Part shown: positions 8,881-18,257 of the stretch, piece by piece
Layout of the letters: the number at the start of each line of letters is the position of its first letter
Position numbering within the stretch: the stretch's first letter is position 1
NCBI RefSeq assembly: GCF_036663835.1
Contig: NZ_JAXOJT010000001.1
Coordinates: 2,272,856 to 2,336,855 of the forward strand
DNA: 64,000 nucleotides
Source of the DNA: Sphingomonas sp. LT1P40
GTDB lineage: Bacteria > Pseudomonadota > Alphaproteobacteria > Sphingomonadales > Sphingomonadaceae
Direction of reading: 5' to 3'
The notes under the pieces: model-generated
Databases searched by the model: none
Told to the model about the DNA's origin: nothing
Seen by the model: only the letters and a program-made list of their open reading frames with translations
Translations under genes and position numbers: made by a program

Positions 8881-9980
8881 GCGATTTCCGCCCGCTCGGT
8901 CTCGCGGATCCAGCCGCCGCCCAGCACCCGTTCGCCCGCATAGAAGACCGCCGCCTGACCCGGTGCGACGCCATATTCGGGCGTGTCGAACACCACGCGG
9001 CCGTCCTCAAGCCGCGCGGGAACCGGCTTGGCCATCGAGCGGACTTTTGCGGTGACGGGGCCTGAATAGCTGCCGCCGAGCCAGTTCAGCCCGTCGATCG
9101 TCGCGGCGCGCACCGCCAGTGCCGTCTTTGGGCCGACCACCACCGCGCGCGTCGCCGGGTCGAGGCGGATGACATAGAGGGGCTCCGGGCTGCCGCCGAT
9201 CTCCAGCCCGCGCCGCTGCCCCACGGTGAAGTGGATCAGGCCGCGATGCTCGCCCAGCTTGCGACCGCTTTCATCGACGATGTCGCCTGCCGTATCCGCC
9301 TCGGGCCGCAGCTTTTTGACCAGCCCGGCATAATCACGGTCGGGGACGAAGCAGATGTCCTGGCTGTCGGGCTTCATCGCCACGCCCAGCCCGATCTCCG
9401 CCGCAATCTCGCGCACGCGGGCCTTGGGCAGACCGCCCAAGGGGAAGCGGAGGTAATCGAGCTGGGCGGCCGTCGTAGCGAACAGGAAATAGCTCTGGTC
9501 GCGCGCCGGATCGGCCCCGCGATGCAGTTCCGGCCCCTCCGGCCCTTCCACGCGCTGCACATAATGGCCAGTGGCAAGGCAATCGGCCCCCAGATCGCGG
9601 GCCAGCGCGAACAGATCGGTGAATTTTGGCCCCATATTGCACTTCACGCACGGAATCGGGGTGCGGCCCGCCAGATATTCGTCGGCGAAATCGTCGATCA
9701 CGGTCGTTTTGAAGCTGCTCGCGTGATCGAACACATAATGCGCGATGCCGAGGCGATCGCAGACGGCGCGCGCGTCGCGGATGTCGCGGCCCGCGCAACA
9801 GCTGCCTGCGCGACCCACTGCTTCGCCATGATCGTAGAGCTGAAGCGTGACGCCGATCGTCTCCGCCCCGGTCTGCGCGGCGAGCGCGGCCACGACCGAC
9901 GAATCGACGCCACCCGACATGGCGACGACGATGCGCCGCGCGTTGAGCGGTCCGCTCAGCTGAAAATCACTTCCGGTCAT
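8871..9980 (-). CDS. mnmA: tRNA 2-thiouridine(34) synthase
   Basis: Catalyses the ATP-dependent thiolation of U34 in tRNAs for Lys, Glu and Gln. 369 residues from ATG 9980; the frame is open 34 codons further but that stretch is not family-like. The PP-loop SGGVDSS is at residues 22-28, and the two catalytic cysteines are in [11 protein letters not shown] (C111) and DSQDICFVP (C210). DQSYFLF and [10 protein letters not shown] are further family motifs. Free-standing and convergent with the acetyltransferase gene. Confidence 0.96.
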   Translation of the reverse strand: MTGSDFQLSGPLNARRIVVAMSGGVDSSVVAALAAQTGAETIGVTLQLYDHGEAVGRAGSCCAGRDIRDARAVCDRLGIAHYVFDHASSFKTTVIDDFADEYLAGRTPIPCVKCNMGPKFTDLFALARDLGADCLATGHYVQRVEGPEGPELHRGADPARDQSYFLFATTAAQLDYLRFPLGGLPKARVREIAAEIGLGVAMKPDSQDICFVPDRDYAGLVKKLRPEADTAGDIVDESGRKLGEHRGLIHFTVGQRRGLEIGGSPEPLYVIRLDPATRAVVVGPKTALAVRAATIDGLNWLGGSYSGPVTAKVRSMAKPVPARLEDGRVVFDTPEYGVAPGQAAVFYAGERVLGGGWIRETERAEIAYA

Positions 9981-10096
9981 CGTGCCCGCACATAGGGAGG
10001 GCCGGACCACGATGCAAAAGCCAGAGGCATTTACCGACCCTTCAGCCTTCTTCGCTACCCATAACGGATGAATTCGACTCAAGGTGAGTGGCGTAA

Positions 10097-10336
10097 GTGG
10101 ACCTGAGCTTCAAATTCGACCGCGATCTTCTGGAAAGGGATTGGGCGGTCACCGCAATACCGACCGAGCTGGCGGTGCTGATGGTCGGCGTCGCCGCGCG
10201 TCAGGCGGCGAGCTTCACTGCACAACTGCAATCCGACCTGTCGCGTGTGGAAGCGGTCGGCGGGTTGCTGTCGCCCACGCACGGTGCGTTCAACAATGCC
10301 GTGGAAGCGGCGCTAACCCGCTGGCAACAGCTATGA
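10097..10336 (+). CDS. Small hypothetical protein
   Basis: 79 residues from GTG 10097, preceded by AAGGTGAG at 10081-10088. Predominantly helical in appearance (long Ala/Leu/Val stretches in the middle, [16 protein letters not shown]), without signal peptide or cysteines. I do not recognise a family. The start and short length leave real doubt, but codon use resembles the neighbours. It lies between mnmA (divergent) and sciP, about 100 bp upstream of the latter. Confidence 0.5.
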   Translation: MDLSFKFDRDLLERDWAVTAIPTELAVLMVGVAARQAASFTAQLQSDLSRVEAVGGLLSPTHGAFNNAVEAALTRWQQL

Positions 10337-10435
10337 AGGCGCTGTTTACCGTGCCGCTTAGCCTAAGCTCAAGTCGCGCTGATTATGGTCGTTACAGAAC
10401 AATGACGGGGGCCCCCCGCCCTGATCGAGGTAGGC

Positions 10436-10735
10436 ATGATTGAAAACCAGAAGATCCGACCAGCCAAAGTTATCGGGCCGCTCGGCGAACCGCTGACGAT
10501 TGACTCGCTGCCGCCCCCCGAAACGACGCGTTGGGTCGTGCGGCGCAAGGCGGAAGTGGTTGCAGCCGTCAATGGCGGGCTGCTGTCGGTCGACGAAGTC
10601 TGCGACCGCTATAATTTGACGGTCGAGGAATTCGCCGGGTGGCAGCGCGCGATCGACCGGTCGGGCATGCCGGGTCTGCGCGTGACGCGCATCCAGCATT
10701 ATCGCTCGCTCTACGAGCGCCAGCATAAATATTGA
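10436..10735 (+). CDS. sciP: CtrA inhibitor SciP (DUF1153)
   Basis: 99 residues, nearly the full alphaproteobacterial SciP protein: MIENQKIRPAKVIGPLGEPL at the N-terminus, TTRWVVRRKAEVVAAVNGGL, then the helix-turn-helix-like VDEVCDRYNLTVEEFAGWQ and the end RVTRIQHYRSLYERQH. In Caulobacter SciP binds the cell-cycle regulator CtrA and blocks its transcription activation in swarmer cells. ATG 10436 has GAGG six bases upstream. A GANTC (CcrM methylation) site occurs inside the gene near 10503. The gene is monocistronic here. Confidence 0.96.
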   Translation: MIENQKIRPAKVIGPLGEPLTIDSLPPPETTRWVVRRKAEVVAAVNGGLLSVDEVCDRYNLTVEEFAGWQRAIDRSGMPGLRVTRIQHYRSLYERQHKY

Positions 10736-10880
10736 GGGACGCTACTAGCTAGGCATTCGGCCACGGCGGTCAGCCGACAAACAGACTCCGCCCCTCGAAA
10801 CGCGGGCGGAACCATTTTCGGCCTTCACGAGTATTCGCCACACAAGGCCCGACATTCGGGCGAACAGGCGGAGACTAAAA

Positions 10881-11138
10881 ATGCTGGGAATCATCATCTG
10901 GCTCGTGATCGGTGGCGTTGTCGGCTGGCTTGCCAGCCTGGTGATGCGGACCGACGGACAGCAGGGCATTCTGCTCAACATCGTCGTCGGCATCGTCGGC
11001 GCGTTCATCGGCAGCCTGATCTTCAGCCGCGGGTCGATCAACGACGGCGTGACCGTCACCAGCTTCGTCGTGTCGCTGCTGGGCGCGATCATCCTGCTGG
11101 CGATCGTCAACCTCGTGCGTCGCGGTTCGGTGCGTTAA
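10881..11138 (+). CDS. GlsB/YeaQ/YmgE family stress-response membrane protein
   Basis: 85 residues with three hydrophobic segments (about 3-21, 30-47, 60-80) separated by short loops and the family glycine pattern (IGGVVGWLAS, VGIVGAFIGSLIF). Members are inner-membrane proteins linked to general stress; no biochemical activity is established. A paralogue lies at 11987-12247 on the other strand. A hairpin terminator follows about 27 bp after the stop. Confidence 0.9.
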   Translation: MLGIIIWLVIGGVVGWLASLVMRTDGQQGILLNIVVGIVGAFIGSLIFSRGSINDGVTVTSFVVSLLGAIILLAIVNLVRRGSVR

Positions 11139-11164
11139 TCCGCACGCCCGACGACTGAAAACAG

Positions 11165-11200
11165 ACGGGCCGCCCCCATTGGGAGCGGCCCGTTTTGTTT
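11165..11200. terminator. Rho-independent terminator, probably bidirectional
   Basis: Stem ACGGGCCGC (11165-11173) pairs with GCGGCCCGT (11185-11193) and is followed on the plus strand by TTTTGTTT. On the minus strand the same hairpin lies just after the SIMPL gene's stop and is followed by a CTGTTTT tract, so it can serve both convergent genes. Confidence 0.85.
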
Positions 11201-11906
11201 ATTTGAGCAAGAAGCGCACGCGCAGATTGACGCTGATCTGCTGTTCGCCGGGGACGACCTGCGTCGAATCCTTGGCTTCGGCGCGGGCCATCATCTGTGG
11301 CATCGGCCCCGGCGCGCCGCCGTCGATCGATTCGCTGATCGACACCATCTGACCGACCTGCATGCCCACAGCCTTTGCATAAAGCTCGGCCCGTGCGCGG
11401 GCGCGCTTGACCGCGTCGAGTCGCGCTTCGTCCTGCGCCGCTTCCATCTTGTCGATCGACAGGTTCGGCCCGTCGATTTGATTCGCCCCCTGCTTCACCA
11501 GTGCGTCGAGGATCGTGCCGCTCTTCGCAATGTCGCGGAAGCGTATCGAGATGCTGTTCGACGCCTGATAGCCGGTGATGACCGGCGGCTGATTCTCGGC
11601 ATAGCGATATTGCGGGCTGAGCGAGATTGTCGCGGTCTGCATGTCGCGCGGGGCGATGCCCGCCGCCTTTACCGCTGCCAGCACGCGCGCCATCTGCGTG
11701 GCATTGGCGGCCAGCGCGCCGGCGGCGGTTGGCGCCGACGTTACGACACCGGCGCGAATCATGGCGATGTCGGGAACGCGATTGGCCTGCCCCTCCGCAA
11801 TCACGTCGAGCAGGGTTCCCTCGACCGCCACCGGGGCAGCGACCTGCGCCGCAGCTGCCATCGGGAGCGCAGCGGCGATCGCCGCGATGCTGAGAAGTCG
11901 AATCAT
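11199..11906 (-). CDS. SIMPL domain (DUF541) secreted protein
   Basis: 235 residues from ATG 11906; the frame is open further upstream but overlaps the next gene. Signal peptide MIRLLSIAAIAAALPMAAAA, then a single SIMPL/DUF541 domain: EGTLLDVIAEGQANRVPD, the DMQTATISLSPQY motif, and DAVKRARARAELYAKAVG. Family members are periplasmic or outer-membrane associated (the E. coli relative is YggE, tied to oxidative stress). Separated from the upstream GlsB-like gene by a terminator, so probably transcribed alone. Confidence 0.9.
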   Translation of the reverse strand: MIRLLSIAAIAAALPMAAAAQVAAPVAVEGTLLDVIAEGQANRVPDIAMIRAGVVTSAPTAAGALAANATQMARVLAAVKAAGIAPRDMQTATISLSPQYRYAENQPPVITGYQASNSISIRFRDIAKSGTILDALVKQGANQIDGPNLSIDKMEAAQDEARLDAVKRARARAELYAKAVGMQVGQMVSISESIDGGAPGPMPQMMARAEAKDSTQVVPGEQQISVNLRVRFLLK

Positions 11907-11921
11907 GCGGAAGTCCCTTTC

Positions 11922-11960
11922 AAACGAAATGTCCCGCCGCACCTGGGGCACGGCGGGACA
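11922..11960 (-). terminator. Rho-independent terminator after the second GlsB-like gene
   Basis: Read on the minus strand, TGTCCCGCCG (11951-11960) pairs with CGGCGGGACA (11930-11939) around an 11-base loop, followed by TTTCGTTTG. It lies between the stop of the GlsB-like gene (11987) and the start of the SIMPL gene. Confidence 0.75.
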
Positions 11961-11986
11961 ACCGGGGCTGAACGGCCCGAAAAAAC

Positions 11987-12247
11987 TCAGCTTGCGCGGC
12001 GCGACATCACCACGCGATACAGCGCCAGCAGCACGATTGCGCCGACGGTGGCGGCGATATAGCTGCTGAGCGTGGTCGAGAGATTGACGCCGAGCGACGG
12101 CGCGATGAAACCGGCGAGCAATGCGCCCGCAATCCCGATCAAGATGGTGACGATGATGCCGCCCGGATCCTTGCCGGGCATGATGAGCTTGCCAAGGACG
12201 CCTGCGACAAGGCCGATAAGGATCCAACCGAGAATACCTTCGGGCAT
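11987..12247 (-). CDS. GlsB/YeaQ/YmgE family stress-response membrane protein (second copy)
   Basis: 86 residues from ATG 12247, which has the near-perfect AGGAGGGAAAGC before it; the frame is open 18 codons upstream but without a better start. Three membrane segments with the family glycine pattern (ILGWILIGLVAGVLGKLIM, IGIAGALLAGFIAP, AATVGAIVLLALYRVV). Longer loop and different sequence from the first copy at 10881-11138, so an old rather than recent duplication. Followed by a terminator. Confidence 0.9.
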   Translation of the reverse strand: MPEGILGWILIGLVAGVLGKLIMPGKDPGGIIVTILIGIAGALLAGFIAPSLGVNLSTTLSSYIAATVGAIVLLALYRVVMSRRAS

Positions 12248-12451
12248 GCTTTCCCTCCTGATTACGGCCCCCCGTTGCAGGAACCGGGCGGCAGACTGCA
12301 TCAGGATTAACGTTTTGCGAACCCCGAAACGACTCTGCGCCGCAGCTGGTCTTTAGGGGGAGCGGGCCGGTGCCGCTTCCACGCCTTGCAAAGGACGCTT
12401 TCGCTTGCGGAACAAGACGAAAACAGGCATTGCGCGGCGCGGTTTAATTAG

Positions 12452-12465
12452 GCCTCTTGAGGCCG
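12452..12465. promoter_or_regulatory. 14-bp perfect palindrome upstream of the RND efflux genes
   Basis: GGCCTCTTGAGGCC, about 80 bases before the start of the membrane fusion protein gene. It is placed like an operator in the promoter region. No TetR- or MarR-type regulator gene is adjacent, so the binding protein, if any, would be encoded elsewhere. Confidence 0.35.
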
Positions 12466-12542
12466 GTGACTTATTCATCTAATACAGCGTTACGGGGATG
12501 GCCCGCGACGGTTCTTTCGGAACCGCAGTGAAGGGGTCGCGC

Positions 12543-13748
12543 ATGAATTATGAGGCAGGGATGTTGGGCAGGGACGAGCAGCTGGCACTGACCGGCGAAG
12601 ACGAAGTTCGGTCGAAGCGGCGCTGGTGGATCGTCGGCGGCGTGCTCGCCGCAGTGCTGATCGCCGTTGCGGCATGGTTCGCCTTTGCATCGGGCAAGGA
12701 TGACGGTGCCAAGACCGCCGCTGCGGGCAAGGGCGCGGAGGCCGGCGGTCGTCAGCTGCCGACCGTGACCGTCGCCGTCCCCGGTCGCCAGACGATCGAA
12801 CGCGTCATCACCGGCACCGGTTCGCTGGCTGCACGCCGAGAAATGCCGGTCGGCGTCGCCGGCGAAGGCGGCATGGTCACCCGCGTGCTGGTCGAACCCG
12901 GCAGCTGGGTCGGCGCGGGCCAAGTGCTCGCCACGGTCGATCGCTCGGTCCAGTCGCAGACCGCCCAGTCGCTGTCGGCACAGGTTCGTGTGGCACAGGC
13001 CGATCTGGGCATCGCCCAGTCCGAGCTCGATCGTGCGCAGCAGCTCGTCGCGCGCGGCTTCATTTCAAAGGCCGATATCGACCGCAAGACCGCGACCCGC
13101 GATTCCGCCGCCGCCCGCGTCCGCGTGGCGCAGGCCCAGCTGGGCGAGACCAGCGCGCGCAACCGCCGCCTCGACATTCGCTCGCCCGCGGCCGGCCTCG
13201 TGCTGACCCGCGCGGTCGAGCCGGGGCAGATCGTCAGCTCCGGCTCGGGCACGCTCTTCCGCGTGGCGCAGGGCGGGCAGATGGAGCTGCGCACGCAGCT
13301 GAGCGAAGCCGATCTTCAGCGGCTTGCAGCCGGTGCCCGTGCACAGGTGACGCCGGTCGGCACCACCGAAGTGTTCACCGGCGAGGTGTGGCAGGTCTCG
13401 CCCGTCATCGACCCGCAATCGCGCCAGGGCATCGCGCGCGTCGCGCTCGCCTATAACAAGGCGCTGCGGCCCGGCGGTTTCGCCAGCGCGCGCATCGTCG
13501 CGGGCGGACAGGTCGCGCCGCAATTGCCGCAATCGGCGATCCAGAGCGACGCAAAGGGCAATTTCGTCTATATCCTGAATGCCAAGGACGAGGCGGAGCG
13601 CCGCGCGATCACAACCGGCGACGTTTCCGACTCAGGTGTGGCGATCATCAGCGGCCTGAACGGCACCGAACGTGTTGTGCTGACGGCTGGTGCGTTCCTG
13701 AATCCGGGCCAGAAGGTCGTTCCGAACCTGACGACCCTGAAGCGGTAA
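12543..13748 (+). CDS. RND efflux periplasmic adaptor (membrane fusion protein)
   Basis: 401 residues from ATG 12543, with AAGGGG six bases upstream; an ATG at 12498 would add 15 residues and lacks such a site. One N-terminal membrane anchor (about residues 28-50), then the biotinyl-lipoyl half (EGGMVTRVLVEPGSWV), a coiled-coil hairpin (about 135-200), the second lipoyl half (IRSPAAGLVLTRAVEPGQIV) and beta-barrel/membrane-proximal domains. It links the inner-membrane pump to an outer-membrane channel. Seventeen bases separate it from the permease gene; no outer-membrane factor gene is in the window. Confidence 0.94.
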   Translation: MNYEAGMLGRDEQLALTGEDEVRSKRRWWIVGGVLAAVLIAVAAWFAFASGKDDGAKTAAAGKGAEAGGRQLPTVTVAVPGRQTIERVITGTGSLAARREMPVGVAGEGGMVTRVLVEPGSWVGAGQVLATVDRSVQSQTAQSLSAQVRVAQADLGIAQSELDRAQQLVARGFISKADIDRKTATRDSAAARVRVAQAQLGETSARNRRLDIRSPAAGLVLTRAVEPGQIVSSGSGTLFRVAQGGQMELRTQLSEADLQRLAAGARAQVTPVGTTEVFTGEVWQVSPVIDPQSRQGIARVALAYNKALRPGGFASARIVAGGQVAPQLPQSAIQSDAKGNFVYILNAKDEAERRAITTGDVSDSGVAIISGLNGTERVVLTAGAFLNPGQKVVPNLTTLKR

Positions 13749-13765
13749 GATCGAGGACTTAAGTC

Positions 13766-16700
13766 ATGGGTTTCCGCAATATCTCGGCCTGGTCGATCCG
13801 AAATCCGGTTCCGCCCATCGTGCTGTTCATCGCGCTGACGATCGCTGGCATTTTCAGCTTCGTGCAGATGGACGTGAACAACGATCCGGACATCGATTTC
13901 CCGATCGCGATCGTCGTCATCAATCAGCCGGGTGCGGCCCCGACCGAGCTGGAGACGCAGATCACCCAGCGCGTCGAATCCGCCGTGCGCGCGTTGCAGG
14001 GCATCGACCAGATCGAATCGAGCGTGACCGAGGGCAGTTCGCAGACCGTCATTCAGCTGGCGATCGGCACCCCGATCGACCGCGCGGTGCAGGATGTGCG
14101 CGAAGCGGTGAACCAGATACGCGGCGACCTGCCCGACGGCATTCTGGAACCGCAGGTCTTTCGCGCCAACACCACCGACAACGACATTGCCAGCTTCACC
14201 GCCATCGCCACCGACATGACGGTCGAAGAGCTGAGCTGGTATGTCGACAACGCCGTCGCCAAGGAATTGCTGTCGGTTCCCGGCCTGACCGCGGTCGATC
14301 GCATCGGTGGCGTCAACCGCGAAATCCGCGTGATTCTTGATCCGGCAAAGGTCCAGTCCTATGGCCTGACCGCGAGCCAGGTAAACCAGCAGCTGCGTCA
14401 GGTGAATTTGAACGCCGCCGGTGGCCGCGCCGAAATTTCCGGGACCGAACAGTCGGTGCGCGTGCTGGGCAATGCCACCAACGCCTATGCGCTGAGCCAG
14501 ACGCAGATTTCGATCGGCAGCGGGCGTACCGTGCGACTCGGCGATATCGCACAGGTCAAGGATCTCTATGCCGAACAGCGCAGCTCCGCCGAATGGAACG
14601 GCGCGCAGGTACTTGCCTTCGACATCAAGCGCGGCAAGGGCGCATCGGACGTCGCCGTGTTCGAAGAGGCCGAGCAGAAGCTGAAAACGCTCAACGAACG
14701 CAACCCGAAGGTGCGGTTCGAGGTTCTGTTCAACAACACCCAATACGCCAAAGCGCAATATCATTCGGCGATCGAGGCGCTGCTTGAGGGCGCTGCACTC
14801 GCGGTGGTCGTGGTGTTCCTGTTCCTGCGCGACTGGCGCGCGACGCTGATCTCGGCGCTCGCTATCCCGCTATCGGCGATCCCGACCTTCTTCTTCATGG
14901 AATTGCTGGGCTTCAACCTCAACCAGATGACGCTGCTCGCGCTCAGCCTGGTGGCGGGCGTGCTTGTCGACGATGCGATCGTGGAGATCGAGAATATCGT
15001 CCGGCACATGCGCATGGGCAAGACCGCCTATCAGGCATCAATCGACGCCGCGGACGAGATCGGCGTCGCGGTGGTCGCCACCACCATGTCGATCGTCGCG
15101 GTGTTCCTGCCAGTCGGCATGATGCCCGGCATTTCCGGACAGTTCTTCAAGAATTTCGGCCTGACCGTCGTCGCCGCCGTGCTGATGAGCCTGGCCGTCG
15201 CGCGACTGCTGACACCGATGCTCGCCGCCTATTTCCTAAAGGCAAAGGGCCACGCCACCCATGGTGAGGGGTGGATGATGGATCAGTATATGAAGATCCT
15301 GAAATGGACGCTGCGCCATCGCTGGTCGGCGATCGTCGGCGGGGCCGTGGCGCTGGGCATGACTGTGTGGTGCTTCACCGTACTGCCAATGACGTTCCAG
15401 CCCAATCAGGATCAGGATGCCGTCACCGCTTCTATCGAGATGGTGCCCGGCACCACGCTGGAGCAAACGAAAGTCGTCGTCGATCGCGTCCGCGACCTGC
15501 TCGCAAAGCAGGACGGCGTCGATAATGTCTATTCGCGCGCCTTTGTCGGCAATGGCCGCGTCACCGCGATGCTCGCCGAGGAGCGCAGCTTCAAGAGCGA
15601 CGAGTTCGAACGCCGCCTGACGCCGACACTGGCGAAGATTCCCGACGCCCGCGTGTCGTTCCGCAACCAGCAGGGTTGGGGCGGCACCGGTCGCGCGCTG
15701 ACGATCACGCTGGGCGGCGAAGACCCCGTGCTGTTGCAGCAAACGGCACAGAAGATCGTCGAGGAGATGGAGGGGCTGAAAACCGTGGTCGCACCGCGCG
15801 TATCCGGCGATCTTCAGCGGCCCGAAATCGTCATCCGGCCGCGCATGGACCTCGCTGCCAATCTGGGCGTCACGACTCAGGCGCTGTCGAGCGCGATTCG
15901 TATCGCCACCCTCGGCGACATCGATCAGAACAGCGCGCGCTTCTCGCTGTCCGATCGTCAGATCCCGATCCGCGTCGCGCTGGACGAGGATGCCCGTGCG
16001 AAGCTGTCGACGATCCAGAATTTGCCGGTGACGACGTCGGCAGGCGGATCGGTGCCGCTGAGCCTGGTTGCCGAAATCGGCTTTGGCGCAGGGCCAACCC
16101 GCATCGACCGCATCAACAAACAACGCCGAATCATGATCGGTGCCGATTTGTCGCCCGGTATCGTCAGCGGCGACGCGATGAAGCAGATCAAGGCGTTGCC
16201 GACGATGAAGAACCTGCCGCTGGGCGTCGGCGAACTCGTCGTCGGACAGGCCAAGTGGCAGGGCGAGATGATCACCAACTTCATCATCGCGGTGATCGCC
16301 GGCATCTTCCTGGTGTTCGCGGTGCTGGTGCTGCTCTATCGCCGGTTCGTGTCGCCGCTGGTCAACATGGGATCGCTGCTGCTCGCGCCGCTGGGCGGAC
16401 TGCTGGCGCTGATGATCGCCGGGCAACCGATCTCGATGCCGGTGTTCATCGGGCTGCTGATGCTGCTCGGCATCGTCGCCAAGAACTCGATCCTGCTGAT
16501 CGACTTTGCCATCGAGGAGATGGAAAAGGGCGTCGACAAGTTCACCGCGATCATGGACGCAGGGCACAAGCGCGCGCAGCCGATCGTGATGACCACGGTG
16601 GCGATGGTCGCGGGCATGGTGCCGACCGCATTGTCGCTGTCGGGCGACAGCTCGTGGCGTGCGCCGATGGGCATCACCGTGATCGGCGGCCTGATCCTGT

Positions 16701-16909
16701 CGACGATCCTGACGCTGTTGATCGTCCCCGCCAGCTTCAGTCTGGCGATCGGGGTGGAGAAGTGGATGGGGCCGCGCCTGCGCCGCCGTCTGCTGACCTA
16801 CACCCCCGGTGACGAGGATCGGCCGCTGGCCCCTGCGATCGATCATCAGCCGGGCGGCCGTATCGGCCACCAGCGGCGTGACGACGACGGCACGCAGCCG
16901 GCGGAATGA
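13766..16909 (+). CDS. RND efflux pump permease (AcrB/HAE-1-like)
   Basis: 1047 residues with the 12-helix RND topology: helix 1 at about 12-30, large periplasmic loop to about 335, helices 2-6 (VLVDDAIVEIENIVRHMR carries the helix-4 Asp pair of the proton relay), second periplasmic loop, and helices 7-12 containing IGLLMLLGIVAKNSILLIDF. Proton-driven export of hydrophobic compounds or solvents is the family role; substrates cannot be read from sequence. Forms a two-gene operon with the adaptor upstream. The very C-terminal ~45 residues are polar and cytoplasmic. Confidence 0.95.
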   Translation: MGFRNISAWSIRNPVPPIVLFIALTIAGIFSFVQMDVNNDPDIDFPIAIVVINQPGAAPTELETQITQRVESAVRALQGIDQIESSVTEGSSQTVIQLAIGTPIDRAVQDVREAVNQIRGDLPDGILEPQVFRANTTDNDIASFTAIATDMTVEELSWYVDNAVAKELLSVPGLTAVDRIGGVNREIRVILDPAKVQSYGLTASQVNQQLRQVNLNAAGGRAEISGTEQSVRVLGNATNAYALSQTQISIGSGRTVRLGDIAQVKDLYAEQRSSAEWNGAQVLAFDIKRGKGASDVAVFEEAEQKLKTLNERNPKVRFEVLFNNTQYAKAQYHSAIEALLEGAALAVVVVFLFLRDWRATLISALAIPLSAIPTFFFMELLGFNLNQMTLLALSLVAGVLVDDAIVEIENIVRHMRMGKTAYQASIDAADEIGVAVVATTMSIVAVFLPVGMMPGISGQFFKNFGLTVVAAVLMSLAVARLLTPMLAAYFLKAKGHATHGEGWMMDQYMKILKWTLRHRWSAIVGGAVALGMTVWCFTVLPMTFQPNQDQDAVTASIEMVPGTTLEQTKVVVDRVRDLLAKQDGVDNVYSRAFVGNGRVTAMLAEERSFKSDEFERRLTPTLAKIPDARVSFRNQQGWGGTGRALTITLGGEDPVLLQQTAQKIVEEMEGLKTVVAPRVSGDLQRPEIVIRPRMDLAANLGVTTQALSSAIRIATLGDIDQNSARFSLSDRQIPIRVALDEDARAKLSTIQNLPVTTSAGGSVPLSLVAEIGFGAGPTRIDRINKQRRIMIGADLSPGIVSGDAMKQIKALPTMKNLPLGVGELVVGQAKWQGEMITNFIIAVIAGIFLVFAVLVLLYRRFVSPLVNMGSLLLAPLGGLLALMIAGQPISMPVFIGLLMLLGIVAKNSILLIDFAIEEMEKGVDKFTAIMDAGHKRAQPIVMTTVAMVAGMVPTALSLSGDSSWRAPMGITVIGGLILSTILTLLIVPASFSLAIGVEKWMGPRLRRRLLTYTPGDEDRPLAPAIDHQPGGRIGHQRRDDDGTQPAE

Positions 16910-16936
16910 ACCGCACAGAATGAACCAAGTCGGGAC

Positions 16937-18235
16937 ATGCGGATTGTTACGGATATGAATCCGTCAATCCGTATGCGTCCCGGCCGAATCGCCGGCTTTC
17001 GTGAACCCGTCCCGCCCGGCCTGCGCCGGATGCGCTTCATCGCCACCGGATTGCTGGTGGCAATGGCGTTCGTCTATTTCGCCGCGCGCAATTACGAACC
17101 GGCCTACCCGGCGGTCGGCTTTATCCGTGCCTTTGCCGAGGCCGCGATGATCGGCGGGCTGGCCGACTGGTTCGCGGTCACCGCGCTGTTCCGTCACCCG
17201 CTGGGCCTTCCCATCCCCCACACCGCGATCATCCCGCGCAACAAGGATCGCATCGCCACCGCACTCGCCAGTTTCCTGCGCGACAATTTCCTGATCCCGC
17301 GCGTCGTCGCACAACGCATGCGCGGGGTGGATGTCGCGGGTGCTGCGGGCAAATGGCTGGCACAACCGCCCGAATCGTCGGGCCGCCTGCGTCGCGGGGC
17401 CTCGCGCATGGCCGCATCGTTGCTCGAATCGCTCGATCAGGAGCAATTGGGCGGCATGATAAAGGGGGCGGTCGCCAATCGCCTGCGCCAAACCGATATC
17501 GCACCGCTGATCGGACAAGCGCTGGGCGCTGCGATCGCCGAGGGTCGCCACGCGCCGCTGCTCGACGGGATGCTACGCTGGACCGCGAAGGTGATCGACC
17601 AGAACGAGCATCTGATCCGCAAGATGGTGCATGAGCGGGCGGGCAGCATCATGCGCTGGACCGGGTTGGACGAGACGCTGGCCAATTCGATCATCGACGG
17701 GCTGTACAAGCTGGTCGCCGACGTCGCCGAAGACCCCGCCCATCCGCTGCGCGGCAAGGTCGAGGAAGGGCTGGAGAAGCTCGCCTTCGACTTGCAATTC
17801 GACATCCCGACACGGTTGAAGGTCGAGGCGTTCAAGGCCGACATGCTCGACAACCCTGCGCTCGCCCGCTGGATCGAGGGGATGTGGGAATCGGGCCGCG
17901 CCGCGCTGCTGCGTGTCGCGCGCGATCCGGATGCGGCATTGACGGGCAAGCTGGGCGAGGCGCTGCGCCAATTGGGCGAGACGCTGCAGAATGATCCGCG
18001 CCTGAGCCACATGATAAACCGCTTCGTCCGCCGCGCCGCCGTCGGCACCGCCGCCGATTATGGCGACGGCATCGTGCGACTGGTGTCGGACACGGTGCGC
18101 GGCTGGGACGCACGCACGATCACCAGCCGCCTCGAAAATGCGGTGGGGCAGGATCTGCAATATATCCGTATTAACGGCACGCTGGTCGGTGGCCTCGCCG
18201 GGCTGACGATCCACACGCTGCATGTGGTGTTATAG
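16937..18235 (+). CDS. DUF445 family membrane protein (YjiN-like)
   Basis: 432 residues if started at ATG 16937; in-frame ATGs at 16955 and 16973 are also possible. The first candidates sit in a perfect inverted repeat, so 16973 is a serious alternative. One hydrophobic segment near residues 34-50 and a C-terminal one (LVGGLAGLTIHTLHVVL) flank a long helical region. The family signature GGLADWFAVTALFRHPLGLPIPHTAI is present, interrupted here only for quotation length (GGLADWFAVTALFRHPLG then LPIPHTAI). Function of the family is unknown. Follows the RND permease by 27 bp. Confidence 0.88.
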   Translation: MRIVTDMNPSIRMRPGRIAGFREPVPPGLRRMRFIATGLLVAMAFVYFAARNYEPAYPAVGFIRAFAEAAMIGGLADWFAVTALFRHPLGLPIPHTAIIPRNKDRIATALASFLRDNFLIPRVVAQRMRGVDVAGAAGKWLAQPPESSGRLRRGASRMAASLLESLDQEQLGGMIKGAVANRLRQTDIAPLIGQALGAAIAEGRHAPLLDGMLRWTAKVIDQNEHLIRKMVHERAGSIMRWTGLDETLANSIIDGLYKLVADVAEDPAHPLRGKVEEGLEKLAFDLQFDIPTRLKVEAFKADMLDNPALARWIEGMWESGRAALLRVARDPDAALTGKLGEALRQLGETLQNDPRLSHMINRFVRRAAVGTAADYGDGIVRLVSDTVRGWDARTITSRLENAVGQDLQYIRINGTLVGGLAGLTIHTLHVVL

Positions 18236-18257
18236 CGATCTGCTCACGCAGCCTGGC

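Noticed and set aside
15236..16870. 544-codon minus-strand open frame
   Set aside because: Gln/His/Arg-rich antisense shadow of the RND permease.
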